A stretch of 64,000 bases of DNA from JAKAGZ01 sp963772675 (GCA_963772675.1 CAVYYF010000005.1:682001-746000); one strand, 5' to 3'. Positions 44,847 through 54,734 are shown, counted from the first letter of the stretch. Notes: generated by a model from the letters alone, not told the origin. Translations and numbers: made by a program.

Positions 44847-44865
44847 ATAATTTTTGAGTGTTAAA

Positions 44866-45534
44866 ATGAACCAACCAAAGTTTATTCCATTTAAGAATCC
44901 GCATAGCTTCTCAGAAGAAGAGATGCTAAAGAAATCCAAAGAATTCTATGAAATTATGAGGTTGCGCAGAACTATCAGGGATTTCTCTGATAAGCCTGTT
45001 CCCCGTGAAGTAATAGAAACTTGTATTGCAACTGCAGGTACAGCACCTAACGGCGCAAATATGCAGCCGTGGCATTTTGTGGTCGTCAGTGATAAAGATA
45101 TCAAGAAAAAAATACGGGAAGCTGCTGAGGAAGAAGAAAAAATATTTTATACCGGGCGTGCACCTAAAGAGTGGCTTGAAGCTTTGGCTCCTCTTGGTAC
45201 AGACGAGTACAAACCTTTTCTTGAAAAAGCTCCTTACCTGATCGTGATTTTTGCAAAACGCTTCGAAGTTTTACCTGATGGAAGACAAGTGAAAAATTAC
45301 TATACTTCTGAATCAGTAGGAATAGCAACCGGAATGCTGATTACAGCAATTCATAATGCCGGACTTGTTTCACTTACGCACACACCAAGCCCAATGGACT
45401 TCTTAAATGATATTTTAAAGAGACCATCAAATGAAAAACCTTACCTGATTTTAGTAGTTGGATATCCGGATGAAAATGCTAAAGTACCGGATATTAAAAA
45501 GAAAAAACTTGAAGAAATATCTGACTTTAAATAA
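44866..45534 (+). CDS. Iodotyrosine deiodinase-like nitroreductase family protein
   Basis: From ATG 44866 the 222-residue protein matches the IYD branch of the nitroreductase superfamily: RLRRTIRDFSDKPVPREVIETCIATAGTAPNGAN for FMN binding, then EEEEKIFYTGRAPKEW and TDEYKPFLEKAPYL. Glu91, Tyr95 and Lys116 have the spacing of Glu157, Tyr161 and Lys182 of human IYD, as I recall them, which clamp the zwitterion of halotyrosine. The tail VVGYPDENAKVPDIKKKKLEE also matches. Bacterial IYDs are known, so reductive dehalogenation of halotyrosine is plausible; flavin-based reduction of another aromatic is possible. A TTG at 44854 is an alternative start. Confidence 0.82.
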   Translation: MNQPKFIPFKNPHSFSEEEMLKKSKEFYEIMRLRRTIRDFSDKPVPREVIETCIATAGTAPNGANMQPWHFVVVSDKDIKKKIREAAEEEEKIFYTGRAPKEWLEALAPLGTDEYKPFLEKAPYLIVIFAKRFEVLPDGRQVKNYYTSESVGIATGMLITAIHNAGLVSLTHTPSPMDFLNDILKRPSNEKPYLILVVGYPDENAKVPDIKKKKLEEISDFK

Positions 45535-45562
45535 TTTATATTCATTAATACACAGTATGATT

Positions 45563-47212
45563 ATGAAAAATATCGTTAAAGCTATTTTGTTCACTTTATT
45601 ATTTGCCGGGGGTTTGCTTTCACAAACCGCCATCTATGATAGCGGTGGTCCTTTACTTCCTCAACAGGCCTTCTATGATGTTAAATTTTATGATATTGCA
45701 GTAAAGGTAAATCCTGCTGACAGCACAATTATCGGAGATGTTTCTATTTATGCAAACATTGTGCAGCCCCTCGATTGGTTTGTTCTGGATCTGGATACTG
45801 TTTACAATATCACCTCTTTAACAACAAAAGATAGAGAGGGAGATTTTTATTCCCCAAGATTTGAAAGACGTCTCGGAAAAATTTGGATAAATATGAGCGG
45901 TATCCGTCAGCCGGGAAAAAAAGTAGTTTTAAACATTAAATATAATGGAAGGCCAAGAATTGCGCCGAAACCGCCATGGGACGGAGGATTTACCTGGGCT
46001 AAAACTGCTGATGGATTTCCCTGGATTGCAACGACTTGTCAACTTAACGGAGCGGATGTTTGGTGGCCCTGCAAAGATTATCCATCCGATGAAGCAGATT
46101 CTGTTGCATTACATTTTACTGTTCCTGAACCTCTTGTAGTTGCCTCGAATGGGAAATTAATGAGCATAGTTGTGAACAATGATAAAACAAGAACATATAA
46201 TTGGTTTGTTTCCACGCCAATCAATAATTATGGCATATCGCTAAATGCTGCACCCTTTAAAACAATTTCAAAAAAATATGTCAGTGTTGCAGGCGATACT
46301 TTAAATGCAACATTCTGGGTACTTCCAGAACATTACGATAAAGGAGTAAAAATATTTCCGCAGTTTTTACAGCATCTCAGATTTTACGAAGAAACTCTAG
46401 GACCTTATCCTTTTCGTGCTGATAAATATGGTATAGTGGAAACTCCACACAAGGGAATGGAGCATCAAACAATAATAGCTTATGGAAATGAATTTAAACA
46501 GGGCAAATATGGTTTTGATGAATTACACCAGCACGAACTGGGTCACGAATGGTGGGGGAATCTTGTTACTGCTTATGACTGGAAAGACTTCTGGTTGCAC
46601 GAAGGTTTCTGTGCATATATGCAGCCGCTTTATGCAGAAAAACTTGGAGGTGAAAAAGAATATCATAAATACATGAATGAAATTCGGGGCAAGGTAAAAA
46701 ATGCGCATGCTGTGGCTCCCGAAGAATCAAAATCAATTCAGCAATTATATCAGGACGGGGATATTTATGTAAAAGGCTCGTGGATACTTCACACATTAAG
46801 AAATTATGTGGGGGATAAAGATTTTTTTACAATGTTAAGAAGAATGGCATATCCTGATCCTGCAATGGAAAAAGTTACTGACGGAAGACAGTGCCGTTTT
46901 GCAACCACGGATGATTTTATAAGAATTGCAAATAAATATTCCGGAATGGACTTAAAATGGTTTTTTGATGTTTATGTAAGACAGCCAAAACTGCCGGAAT
47001 TAAAATCTGGTATGGTCGGAAATAAATTAGAGCTAAGCTGGGAAACTCCGAACGATCTGCCCTTCTTCTTGCCTGTTGATGTAAAAGTTGGCGATAAAAT
47101 TATCCGTGTTGAAATGAAAAAAGGGAAAGGAGATATTGAGATTCCTGATGGGACTAAGTATGAAATTGATCCGGATAAAAATATTTTAATGAAAGAAGAG
47201 AACGCAGAATAA
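45563..47212 (+). CDS. Exported M1 family metallopeptidase (aminopeptidase N-like)
   Basis: From ATG 45563 the protein has a signal peptide (AILFTLLFAGGLLSQ). The catalytic domain contains GMEHQTIIAYG, the GxMEN-type substrate motif (here H at the usual N), the HELGH zinc site (His324, His328) and, 19 residues later, Glu347 in HEGFCAYM, the M1 zinc triad. The C-terminal helical domain is absent or short (549 residues total), as in cold-active and secreted M1 forms. It probably releases N-terminal residues from peptides outside the inner membrane. An upstream ATG at 45557 is equally possible, and frames further upstream overlap the deiodinase gene. Confidence 0.9.
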   Translation: MKNIVKAILFTLLFAGGLLSQTAIYDSGGPLLPQQAFYDVKFYDIAVKVNPADSTIIGDVSIYANIVQPLDWFVLDLDTVYNITSLTTKDREGDFYSPRFERRLGKIWINMSGIRQPGKKVVLNIKYNGRPRIAPKPPWDGGFTWAKTADGFPWIATTCQLNGADVWWPCKDYPSDEADSVALHFTVPEPLVVASNGKLMSIVVNNDKTRTYNWFVSTPINNYGISLNAAPFKTISKKYVSVAGDTLNATFWVLPEHYDKGVKIFPQFLQHLRFYEETLGPYPFRADKYGIVETPHKGMEHQTIIAYGNEFKQGKYGFDELHQHELGHEWWGNLVTAYDWKDFWLHEGFCAYMQPLYAEKLGGEKEYHKYMNEIRGKVKNAHAVAPEESKSIQQLYQDGDIYVKGSWILHTLRNYVGDKDFFTMLRRMAYPDPAMEKVTDGRQCRFATTDDFIRIANKYSGMDLKWFFDVYVRQPKLPELKSGMVGNKLELSWETPNDLPFFLPVDVKVGDKIIRVEMKKGKGDIEIPDGTKYEIDPDKNILMKEENAE

Positions 47213-47242
47213 TTTAGTAATTAAGAATATTGTTATTAAACT

Positions 47243-47278
47243 TTAAGGGAATGCAGATAAAGTGTTCCCTTTTTTATT
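47243..47278 (+). terminator. Intrinsic terminator after the M1 peptidase gene
   Basis: AAGGGAA (47245-47251) pairs with TTCCCTT (47265-47271) and a T-run follows directly. It lies 33 bases after the stop. Confidence 0.8.
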
Positions 47279-47362
47279 TCTCACTTGTCTAGCCGTCCTG
47301 AAATAAGTAATTTTATACAACCAAAGTTTATCCTATAAAATGACACTTCATCAGGAGTAATT

Positions 47363-48800
47363 ATGCAGAATCCTAATAATATTAAAGCCAAAAGAGAACG
47401 AAGCTTTTTCGGTGATGTTCTTGATTATTTCAACAAAGCATCGCAATACACAAAATATCCTGCAGGTCTTTTGGATCAGATTAAAGATTGCAATAGCGTT
47501 TATGAAATGAAATTTCCGGTCAGGATCAAAAATAAAATCAAGGTAATTACTGCTTACAGGGTGGAACATAGTCAACACAAATTACCCGTTAAAGGAGGAA
47601 TCCGTTACAGTCTTTCCGTGAACCAGGATGAAGTGATGGCGCTTGCGGCATTAATGACATATAAATGTGCTGTAGTTAATGTTCCCTTTGGAGGTGCAAA
47701 GGGAGGAGTTTGTATTGATCCCAAAGAATATGATGAGGTTGAACTAGAGCATATTACAAGAAGATATACGTCAGAGTTAATAAAGAAAAATTTTATTGGA
47801 CCTGGTATTGATGTGCCGGCTCCAGATTATGGAACTGGAGCGAGAGAAATGGCCTGGGTGGCTGATACATATGCAGCTTTTAATTCCGGATCTATTGATG
47901 CGCAGGGTTGTGTTACTGGCAAACCTATAAGCCAGGGCGGAATCAGAGGTAGAACCGCGGCAACAGGAAGAGGAGTTTACTTTGGAGTTAGAGAAGCATT
48001 GAACAATGAAAAAGATTTAAAAGAAACTCGGACTAACCGCAGGTGTTGATGGAAAGAGAGTTGTTGTTCAGGGATTGGGAAATGTTGGCTATCACGCTGC
48101 AAAATTTTTCTTTGAAGCTGGTGCCAAAATAGTTGGTATCGCAGAATATGAAGGATCGATTTATGATCCAAAGGGAATTGATATTGAAAAATTAATGAAG
48201 CATAGAAAGGAAACAGGTTCTATTCTGAATTTTCCCGGATCTAAAAATTTGAAAGGAAGGGGAGATGCTCTCGAACTTGAATGCGATGTATTAATACCGG
48301 CAGCACTCGAAAACCAGATAAATTCAGGCAATGCAGATAATATCAAAGCCAAGATAGTTGCTGAAGCTGCAAACGGCCCGGTAACACCGGAAGCTGAAAA
48401 AGTTCTTCTTAAGAAAAATATTTTGATTATCCCTGATTTATTTTTAAATGCCGGAGGTGTAACTGTTTCTTATTTTGAATGGCTGAAGAATTTATCGCAC
48501 GTGCGTTTCGGAAGAATGGGAAAAAGATACGACGAATTAATTTATAAAACTTTGGTAAATTCAATTGAGTCAGCAATTGGTAAAAAACTTGACGATTCAT
48601 CAAAAAAAATTATAACCCATGGTGCGGATGAAGAAGACCTTGTAAATTCAGGCCTTGAAGAAACAATGGTTTCCGCATATAATGAAATAAACGAAATTTG
48701 GAAATCAAATAAGAAAATTCCTGATTTAAGAACTGCGGCATTTGTAACATCAATTAATAAAATTGCCGATTCATATTATGCACTGGGGATATTTCCTTAA
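47363..48800 (+). CDS. Glu/Leu/Phe/Val dehydrogenase, mitochondrial-like type (GDH-D), single-base frameshift near 48023
   Basis: The first frame has the dehydrogenase core: LPVKGGIRYS with catalytic lysines, VPFGGAKGGVCIDP and PAPDYGTG, then VTGKPISQGGIRGRTAATGRGV, which is the animal/mitochondrial-type GDH pattern. It ends at EKDLKETR; dropping one base at 48023 gives KLGLTAGVDGKRVVVQGLGNVGYHAAKFF, the Rossmann nucleotide fold, on to 48800. Corrected length is 478 residues. It interconverts glutamate with 2-oxoglutarate and ammonium, or acts on a related amino acid. It is convergent with GDH-C, with stops 10 bases apart. Confidence 0.87.
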
Positions 48801-48809
48801 ATAAGGTTT

Positions 48810-50057
48810 TTAAACCCAGCCTCTTAACTTGCACGCTTCTGCAACTCTTGCAACACCAACAACCATAGCGCCTAGGCGTGGATGAACTTTCTTGTCTTTT
48901 ACCGCTTCCATTACAGTATGATAGGCCTTTTTGAGCTTGTCGTCCAGTCTTTTGTGGACAAGTTCCTCATCCCAGAAATATGAATAATTATCCTGAACCA
49001 TTTCGAAATATGAAACAGTTACACCTCCTGCGCTTGCAAGAATATCAGGTATAACGTGTACGCCGTTTTTGTTCAGAATAATATCTGCTTCCGGTGTTGT
49101 TGGACCGTTCGCAAGTTCACAAATTACTTTTGCTTTTATGTTGTTTGCATTTTTAGAAGTGATTGCATTTTCAAGCGCTGCCGGGTAAAGGATTTCCACA
49201 TCCAGTTCCAGCAGTTCTTCATGTGGAATTTGTTTTGCGCCCGGGAAGCCAAGCACTGAACCGGTTTTTAATTTGTGCATTACAAGTTCTTTCGGGTTGA
49301 ATCCTGCACTATTAATAATAGCTCCGCGAGAATCGCTTACAGCTATTAGTTTTCCTCCTCCTAAAATTTCCTGGTGAAGCAGCGCAGCACGCTGTCCCGC
49401 ATTGCCGAAGCCCTGAATTGCATATGATTTTGTCGGATCAAAACCATGAAGCTTGCAGGCTTCTCGAACGGTAATCACTCCGCCGCGTGCAGTTGCATCT
49501 CTTCTTCCTTCTGTTCCTCCGATTTGCTGCGGCTTGTCTGTTAATACTCCGGGCTGATGAAGATTCATAATTGTTTCGTATTCATCCATCATCCATGCCA
49601 TTGTCTGGGGATTTGTATAAACATCAGGTGCGGGTATATCTTTGTTAATTCCAATAAATGGGGCAATAGCTCTTATATACTCTCTTGATAAATTTTCAAG
49701 TTCTCTCGATGACATTGATTTAGGATCGCAAACTATCCCTCCTTTTCCTCCTCCGAGCGGCAGATCGACCACGGCAGTTTTCCACGTCATCCAGCAGCCG
49801 AGTGCCCTGATCGTATCAACTGTCTCATCCGGATGAAACCTGATTCCGCCTTTTGCCGGACCACGCGCAAAGTTATATTGGATTCTGTAGCCCTGAAAAA
49901 TTTTAGTTTTACCATCGTCCATTTTAATATGGAGAGTAAAATTAAATTCTCTTTGCGGGGTGCTGAGTAATTCAATTGTAGCCTTATCCAGGTTTAAAAC
50001 TTTAGCTGCTTCAAAAATCTGTTGTCTCGCGGTACTAAAAGAGTTATATGATTCCAT
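48810..50057 (-). CDS. Glutamate dehydrogenase, NAD-type/RocG-like (GDH-C)
   Basis: The 415-residue protein has GPAKGGIRFHP, LPLGGGKGGIVCDP and PAPDVYTNPQTMAW in the catalytic domain, and YAIQGFGNAGQRAALLHQEILGG in the nucleotide domain. Length and motifs fit the RocG/archaeal GDH group, which commonly uses NAD in glutamate breakdown, though cofactor use cannot be settled by eye. It is the last gene in the minus-strand set, 4 bases after the zinc-ribbon gene, and is thus likely co-transcribed with the receiver/ATP-grasp gene upstream. Confidence 0.92.
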   Translation of the reverse strand: MESYNSFSTARQQIFEAAKVLNLDKATIELLSTPQREFNFTLHIKMDDGKTKIFQGYRIQYNFARGPAKGGIRFHPDETVDTIRALGCWMTWKTAVVDLPLGGGKGGIVCDPKSMSSRELENLSREYIRAIAPFIGINKDIPAPDVYTNPQTMAWMMDEYETIMNLHQPGVLTDKPQQIGGTEGRRDATARGGVITVREACKLHGFDPTKSYAIQGFGNAGQRAALLHQEILGGGKLIAVSDSRGAIINSAGFNPKELVMHKLKTGSVLGFPGAKQIPHEELLELDVEILYPAALENAITSKNANNIKAKVICELANGPTTPEADIILNKNGVHVIPDILASAGGVTVSYFEMVQDNYSYFWDEELVHKRLDDKLKKAYHTVMEAVKDKKVHPRLGAMVVGVARVAEACKLRGWV

Positions 50058-50061
50058 AATT

Positions 50062-50265
50062 TTATCCTTTGGACTTATTATTTATTTCAGGAGACTCAGG
50101 TTCAGGATTGGTTGGTACATCCAGAATTATTCTGTACCAACAATTTTTGCAGGTCAACACTCTGTCTACACTTAAAAGAACCTGCTGCCACGGGCTGAGT
50201 TTATGTCCGCAGTGAGGACAATTTTCGATAATGTCCTTGTTTAATTCAGGTTTATTTTTCTCCAA
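50062..50265 (-). CDS. Small zinc-ribbon protein (67 aa)
   Basis: The protein has two CxxC pairs, NCPHCGH (Cys16, Cys19) and LTCKNCWY (Cys39, Cys42), spaced as in a zinc ribbon, and an acidic proline-rich tail. It is not a recognised family. Its start overlaps the end of the 50252-53269 gene by 14 bases, and its stop is 4 bases from GDH-C, so it is embedded in the operon and probably works with those proteins. The function is unknown. Confidence 0.75.
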   Translation of the reverse strand: MEKNKPELNKDIIENCPHCGHKLSPWQQVLLSVDRVLTCKNCWYRIILDVPTNPEPESPEINNKSKG

Positions 50266-53200
50266 GATTACCCCCCGGCTTAAAAATTACTCCCTTGTTT
50301 TGATGTCCGTTCATTTTAATAATTATCGGAGACTTAAAATGCAGAAGTTTAGTGAAAGTTTTTGAAGCTACCGGCTTTTGATCAATCAGCCAATCCCAGT
50401 CAATTAATCCCTGGCTTTTATGGCTGTTCACACTAAAGTAGCCGATCATAAATGAAGTGATGTTCTGGAAAAAGTGTGAACCCTGTGAAGGCTCAACCGA
50501 TAAATCTTTGAAGCCCGATTCAACTATTGCTCGTGCGCCTGCTATCTGTTCCCAGTTTACAGGAATCCCGAGCCAGGGATCAAGTGAACCCCATCTGCCA
50601 ACACCGATTAATAAATATGGTCTTTTTTCTTCTATTAATTGGCTGTTGAACTGGCTTACTTCTTTTGCGACATCGCGGCTTTTGGATCTATCAAATGAAT
50701 GGTAATCAACATAAACCACATCGTAAATGTCATTGAGAACTCCATCGCCGAGTACCTGTTCACTGAAGCAAATTAATTTTTCGGTTTCAAATTTATCGAT
50801 TGTAATTTCTTCGTGATCCCTGTTAATAACTAGCGGCCTCATTTGCAGTAAGCCAAATTCTTTTGGCTTACCTTCAGGAACGGCAAGGTTAACTGCAAAC
50901 TCAATTTCAATTGGCGTTCCCATTCCCCAGGTGCCCATGTCAAGAAGCAGATCTATAATTTTTGAAAGTGGGAAAAGTTTATGCTTAAGCATCGGTCCAA
51001 ATGTAACCATTCTGATTCCGGCCCTGCCAAGCCCGTCCGATATCGAGTCATTCTCAGGAGAGTACGTTGCTCCCACCAGGCTGAGCGTTCCTTCTTTTTC
51101 TGCTACATCAAGATCATATGTCTCTATCATTTTATCGTATGTTGCATAACCAAAATCAGATATACCCTCAAGGTTAAGGGCGTAAAAATTCTTTTGACTA
51201 TTATCCAGAGATTCTTTGGTTGAATAAAATTGTATCAGGTCAGTCGGGTACTTAGGGCAGAATCTTACAACATTACCACCATCTACTACAGTTTTTCCTA
51301 ATCCCAAAGCTACTGAAACTATTCCATCCGTTGATTTTTGAGGAGCGATCGGATAAAAATTGTATGACTTTGCAACTCCGGAAATTTCCGGGTAGAACTT
51401 ATGATCGCGTTTTGATCCTATAATTTTCTGAACTATTACCGCCATTTTTTCTTCTTCAAGACGGTATGAAGTAATTTTTATGTAACCTTTCGCACCTTGA
51501 TAGAATGTAGATGCATAAACTCTTTTAATAGTATTAAGCAGGTCGTTTAATTTTATAAGAGGATTATGATGATTATTTGGAATCATATAAGTTTCATAAA
51601 CACCCGCAAATGGATGATACTGAGAATCTTCCAGGAGGCTCGATGATCTTACAGCAAGTGGCGTATGAACAATGTCAAGGAAGGCTGCAAGTTCCGCAAG
51701 AATTTCCTCCGGGAATTTCTCGGCTTCCAAAAATCTTTTGGTTATTTCTTCATCATCCTCGCAGCTAAGCGCAAAACTTCTTAGTTTGTTATCATCGAGG
51801 AACTGATCGAAAACGTTTGTTCCGATTACAACTGCTGCAGGTACAGAGATTTGAATTCCCTTGAACTGATCGCGCACGTTATAATTGTTAATTAAAGTAT
51901 TTACGAATCCAAGTCCTCTTGCTTTTCCCCCTAAAGATCCGCCGCCAATCCTTGCAAAACTGCTGTCAGGGTCAAAAGATTCCTTTGTAAAATCTGCAAT
52001 TATTCCCCTTTGACGTAGGTTCCGATAATTATGTAATGAGTTTATCAAATGCTGGCGCAACTCTTCTACTGAAGAATAGTCCGAAACTTTTCTTGGTCGC
52101 AGTTGGTGTGCAAGCCAGAATTCTGTGCGGGCTTTTAACCAGTTTGAAAAATGATTTCTTTCTCCATGATGTTGTATACTTTCTATAGGAACGATTTTAA
52201 GTTGTTCTTCAAGTCCTTTCAGGTTGTTTGCTCTGCCGACTTCAAATCCACTTTGTGTCCTGAAAATAAAATCGCCGAAGCTAAAATAATTTGTCATAAA
52301 ATGTTTCAGTTCATTTATCAAAACCGGAGAATCTTTTACCACAAATGAAGCTCCGATTTCATCCGCCTGTTGTGAACAATCAGAATTATTTGATGTCAGT
52401 AGAATCGGTATGTCCGGGTGCTCTGCTTTTACATTTTTAGCAAATTCTATCCCGGCTACCGGATCGTCGCTGCCATTTCTGGGGAAATCCACATCTGAAA
52501 TTACACCAAGGACTAACTCCTTATATTTTTGGTAATAATTCCAGGCCTCTTCGTAATTGGTACAAAGCAGAATTTTGGGACGCGCACGCATTCTTAAAAA
52601 CCTGTGGGTGAGATTTATTCCCTCTGAAATTAATCTTTGCGACTGGTTTAAAATTTCAGTGTAAATTACAGGGAGAAGCGAAGAATAGTATCGAACATTG
52701 TCTTCAATAAAAATAATATTCTGAACGCCCACAATCCGGCTGTCGTGGTCGACGTTCATTCTGTCTTCAAGATATTTCACAATCGCAATAATAATCCTGA
52801 AGTCTCCGTGCCAGATAAAAATTTTATCGAAGACTGAAGTTTCTGGTTTTAGTAATAAATATTTTAACTCTTTGTTATCATGTGCGAGGAGTATAATAGG
52901 AATATTTAAACCCGATTCTTTTGCCAGTGTAGCAAAGTTGATCGGATGCATATCTTCAATGTGCAGGGTAGTAATTATAAGATCGAATCTTCTTTCCTCT
53001 TTTGCTATTGCGATTGCATCTTTGCCGCTTGAAACTCTTGTTAATTCAGGAGAGTGGCTGAGGTTTAATCCCTGGTATTCATTTCTTATTAATTCGTAAA
53101 GTCTTCCGTCTTCTTCGAAGAGATACAAATCATAGAGACTTGAAACGAGAAGAATGTCCCGGATTCTTAATCTCATTAAGTTTTGGAAACCCTGGAACCG

Positions 53201-53269
53201 GTTACCGTAACCATGCTCAACCCAGTAGTCGTCAAAACTATCTTTTATTGAATCATATTTATCTCGCAT
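50252..53269 (-). CDS. Receiver-like/PEP-synthase-type ATP-grasp fusion protein (paralogue B, 1005 aa)
   Basis: Domains in order: a degenerate receiver (about 37-160) where Thr101 in IITTLHIEDM replaces the phospho-Asp; a second receiver (184-330) with FIEDN, Asp259 in ISDVDFP and Lys312, so phosphorylation is possible; a linker; a PPDK_N ATP-grasp domain (about 440-815) with GGGSLGGKARGLGF, AVRSSSLLEDS, EEEKMAVIVQK and LLQMRPLVI. The phospho-histidine and PEP-binding domains of PEP synthase are missing. Instead there is a 190-residue tail with GVGRWGSLDPWLGIPV and SQGSHFFQNITSF. It might be an ATP-using regulator. It shares high similarity with paralogue A and sits in a row with GDH genes. 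Confidence 0.82.
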   Translation of the reverse strand: MRDKYDSIKDSFDDYWVEHGYGNRFQGFQNLMRLRIRDILLVSSLYDLYLFEEDGRLYELIRNEYQGLNLSHSPELTRVSSGKDAIAIAKEERRFDLIITTLHIEDMHPINFATLAKESGLNIPIILLAHDNKELKYLLLKPETSVFDKIFIWHGDFRIIIAIVKYLEDRMNVDHDSRIVGVQNIIFIEDNVRYYSSLLPVIYTEILNQSQRLISEGINLTHRFLRMRARPKILLCTNYEEAWNYYQKYKELVLGVISDVDFPRNGSDDPVAGIEFAKNVKAEHPDIPILLTSNNSDCSQQADEIGASFVVKDSPVLINELKHFMTNYFSFGDFIFRTQSGFEVGRANNLKGLEEQLKIVPIESIQHHGERNHFSNWLKARTEFWLAHQLRPRKVSDYSSVEELRQHLINSLHNYRNLRQRGIIADFTKESFDPDSSFARIGGGSLGGKARGLGFVNTLINNYNVRDQFKGIQISVPAAVVIGTNVFDQFLDDNKLRSFALSCEDDEEITKRFLEAEKFPEEILAELAAFLDIVHTPLAVRSSSLLEDSQYHPFAGVYETYMIPNNHHNPLIKLNDLLNTIKRVYASTFYQGAKGYIKITSYRLEEEKMAVIVQKIIGSKRDHKFYPEISGVAKSYNFYPIAPQKSTDGIVSVALGLGKTVVDGGNVVRFCPKYPTDLIQFYSTKESLDNSQKNFYALNLEGISDFGYATYDKMIETYDLDVAEKEGTLSLVGATYSPENDSISDGLGRAGIRMVTFGPMLKHKLFPLSKIIDLLLDMGTWGMGTPIEIEFAVNLAVPEGKPKEFGLLQMRPLVINRDHEEITIDKFETEKLICFSEQVLGDGVLNDIYDVVYVDYHSFDRSKSRDVAKEVSQFNSQLIEEKRPYLLIGVGRWGSLDPWLGIPVNWEQIAGARAIVESGFKDLSVEPSQGSHFFQNITSFMIGYFSVNSHKSQGLIDWDWLIDQKPVASKTFTKLLHFKSPIIIKMNGHQNKGVIFKPGGNLGEK

Positions 53270-53322
53270 AACTGCCTGCAGTTAATGATGAATAATTATA
53301 CGAAATTATTCCCAAATAAGTA

Positions 53323-53351
53323 GAGGCATTCAATTTAATAATGAATGCCTC
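53323..53351 (-). terminator. Hairpin between GDH-B and the receiver/ATP-grasp gene B
   Basis: GAGGCATTCA (53323-53332) and TGAATGCCTC (53342-53351) pair perfectly around 9 bases. On the minus strand it lies just after the GDH-B stop, so it could end or weaken the GDH-B transcript before the next gene. Confidence 0.6.
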
Positions 53352-53372
53352 CTGAACAGAACATATTAGTAG

Positions 53373-54734
53373 TTATACAACGCCTTGATCCATCATAGCA
53401 TCGGCAACTTTCAGGAAACCGCCTATGTTAGCACCGTTAACATAATTACCTGGCGTTCCGAATCTATCAGCCATATGAACACAGGTTGAATGAATATCTT
53501 TCATAATCATTTGCAGCCTGCTATCCACTTCTTCTCTGTTCCACGGCAAGCGCATGCTGTTTTGTGTCATTTCTAGTCCTGATACAGCAACACCGCCTGC
53601 ATTGGCTGCTTTTCCCGGTCCGTAAAGAATTTTTTTATCGAGGAATATTTTTACACCGTCGAGCGTCGTAGGCATATTTGCTCCTTCGCTAACAACGTAA
53701 ACTCCGTTCTTGATAAGATTCTGTGCATCCTTCCCGTTAATTTCATTCTGGGTTGCACTCGGGAACGCGCACTGTGCTTTGTGATTCCACAACGGATTTG
53801 AATCGGCTTTCGGATCGATTTGGGTGTAAATAGCATTTTTATATTTTTCAACATATTCTTTTATTCTTCCACGCCTGACATTTTTAAGTTCCATTACGAA
53901 CTCAAGCTTTTCATTATTAATTCCTTCTTCATCATAAATGTATCCGTTTGAGTCTGACAATGTTACAACTTTAGCCCCGAGAGAAATTAATTTTTCAACT
54001 GTATATTGTGCAACGTTTCCGCTGCCGGAAACGAGACAGACTTTTCCTTCGAGAGTTTCTTTTCTGGTACCTAACATTTCAGCTGCAAAGTAAACAGCAC
54101 CGTAACCGGTAGCTTCAGGTCTTATTAGCGAGCCACCCCAGTTCAGACCCTTTCCTGTCAGCACACCTGTAAATTCGTTTCTAAGTTTTTTGTATTGACC
54201 GAAGAGATATCCTATCTCTCTTCCGCCAACACCTATATCACCGGCAGGGACATCAGTGTTCGGCCCAATGTGTCGATAAAGCTCACTCATGAATGCCTGG
54301 CAGAAACGCATGATTTTCAGGTCGCTTTTTCCTTTCGGATCAAAATCGGAACCACCTTTTCCTCCCCCCATTGGAAGAGTTGTAAGGCTGTTCTTAAATA
54401 CCTGTTCGAATGCGAGAAATTTTAAGATGCCGAGATTGACTGACGGGTGAAAACGTAACCCACCTTTGTAAGGTCCGATTGCGCTGTTCATTTCAATTCT
54501 GTAACCCTTGTTGATGTTAACTTCTCCCTGCTCATCAACCCAGGGAACGCGGAAGGTAATAACTCTTTCAGGTTCAATTATTCTTTCCAGTATTTTTGCC
54601 GCCCTGTACTCCGGATGTTTTTCAAATACCAGCGAAAGAGATTCTGCAACTTCTTCTACTGCCTGATGGAATTCGGGCTCAGCAGGATTTTTTGCTTTGA
54701 CTTCCGCAATCAGATCCTTAATGTAACTAGACAT
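53373..54734 (-). CDS. gdhA: NADP-type glutamate dehydrogenase (GDH-B, GdhA family)
   Basis: The 453-residue protein has the hexameric GDH motifs GPYKGGLRFHPSV, LPMGGGKGGSDFDP, NTDVPAGDIGVGGREIG and GLNWGGSLIRPEATGYG. The Rossmann domain starts LVSGSGNVAQYTVEKLISLGAKVVTLSDS, close to E. coli GdhA. This form usually makes glutamate from ammonium and 2-oxoglutarate. GDH-A is near-identical in the N-terminal half but differs in the nucleotide domain. It is preceded by GGAGGCGATC, a good ribosome site, and lies between the two receiver/ATP-grasp genes. Confidence 0.93.
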   Translation of the reverse strand: MSSYIKDLIAEVKAKNPAEPEFHQAVEEVAESLSLVFEKHPEYRAAKILERIIEPERVITFRVPWVDEQGEVNINKGYRIEMNSAIGPYKGGLRFHPSVNLGILKFLAFEQVFKNSLTTLPMGGGKGGSDFDPKGKSDLKIMRFCQAFMSELYRHIGPNTDVPAGDIGVGGREIGYLFGQYKKLRNEFTGVLTGKGLNWGGSLIRPEATGYGAVYFAAEMLGTRKETLEGKVCLVSGSGNVAQYTVEKLISLGAKVVTLSDSNGYIYDEEGINNEKLEFVMELKNVRRGRIKEYVEKYKNAIYTQIDPKADSNPLWNHKAQCAFPSATQNEINGKDAQNLIKNGVYVVSEGANMPTTLDGVKIFLDKKILYGPGKAANAGGVAVSGLEMTQNSMRLPWNREEVDSRLQMIMKDIHSTCVHMADRFGTPGNYVNGANIGGFLKVADAMMDQGVV

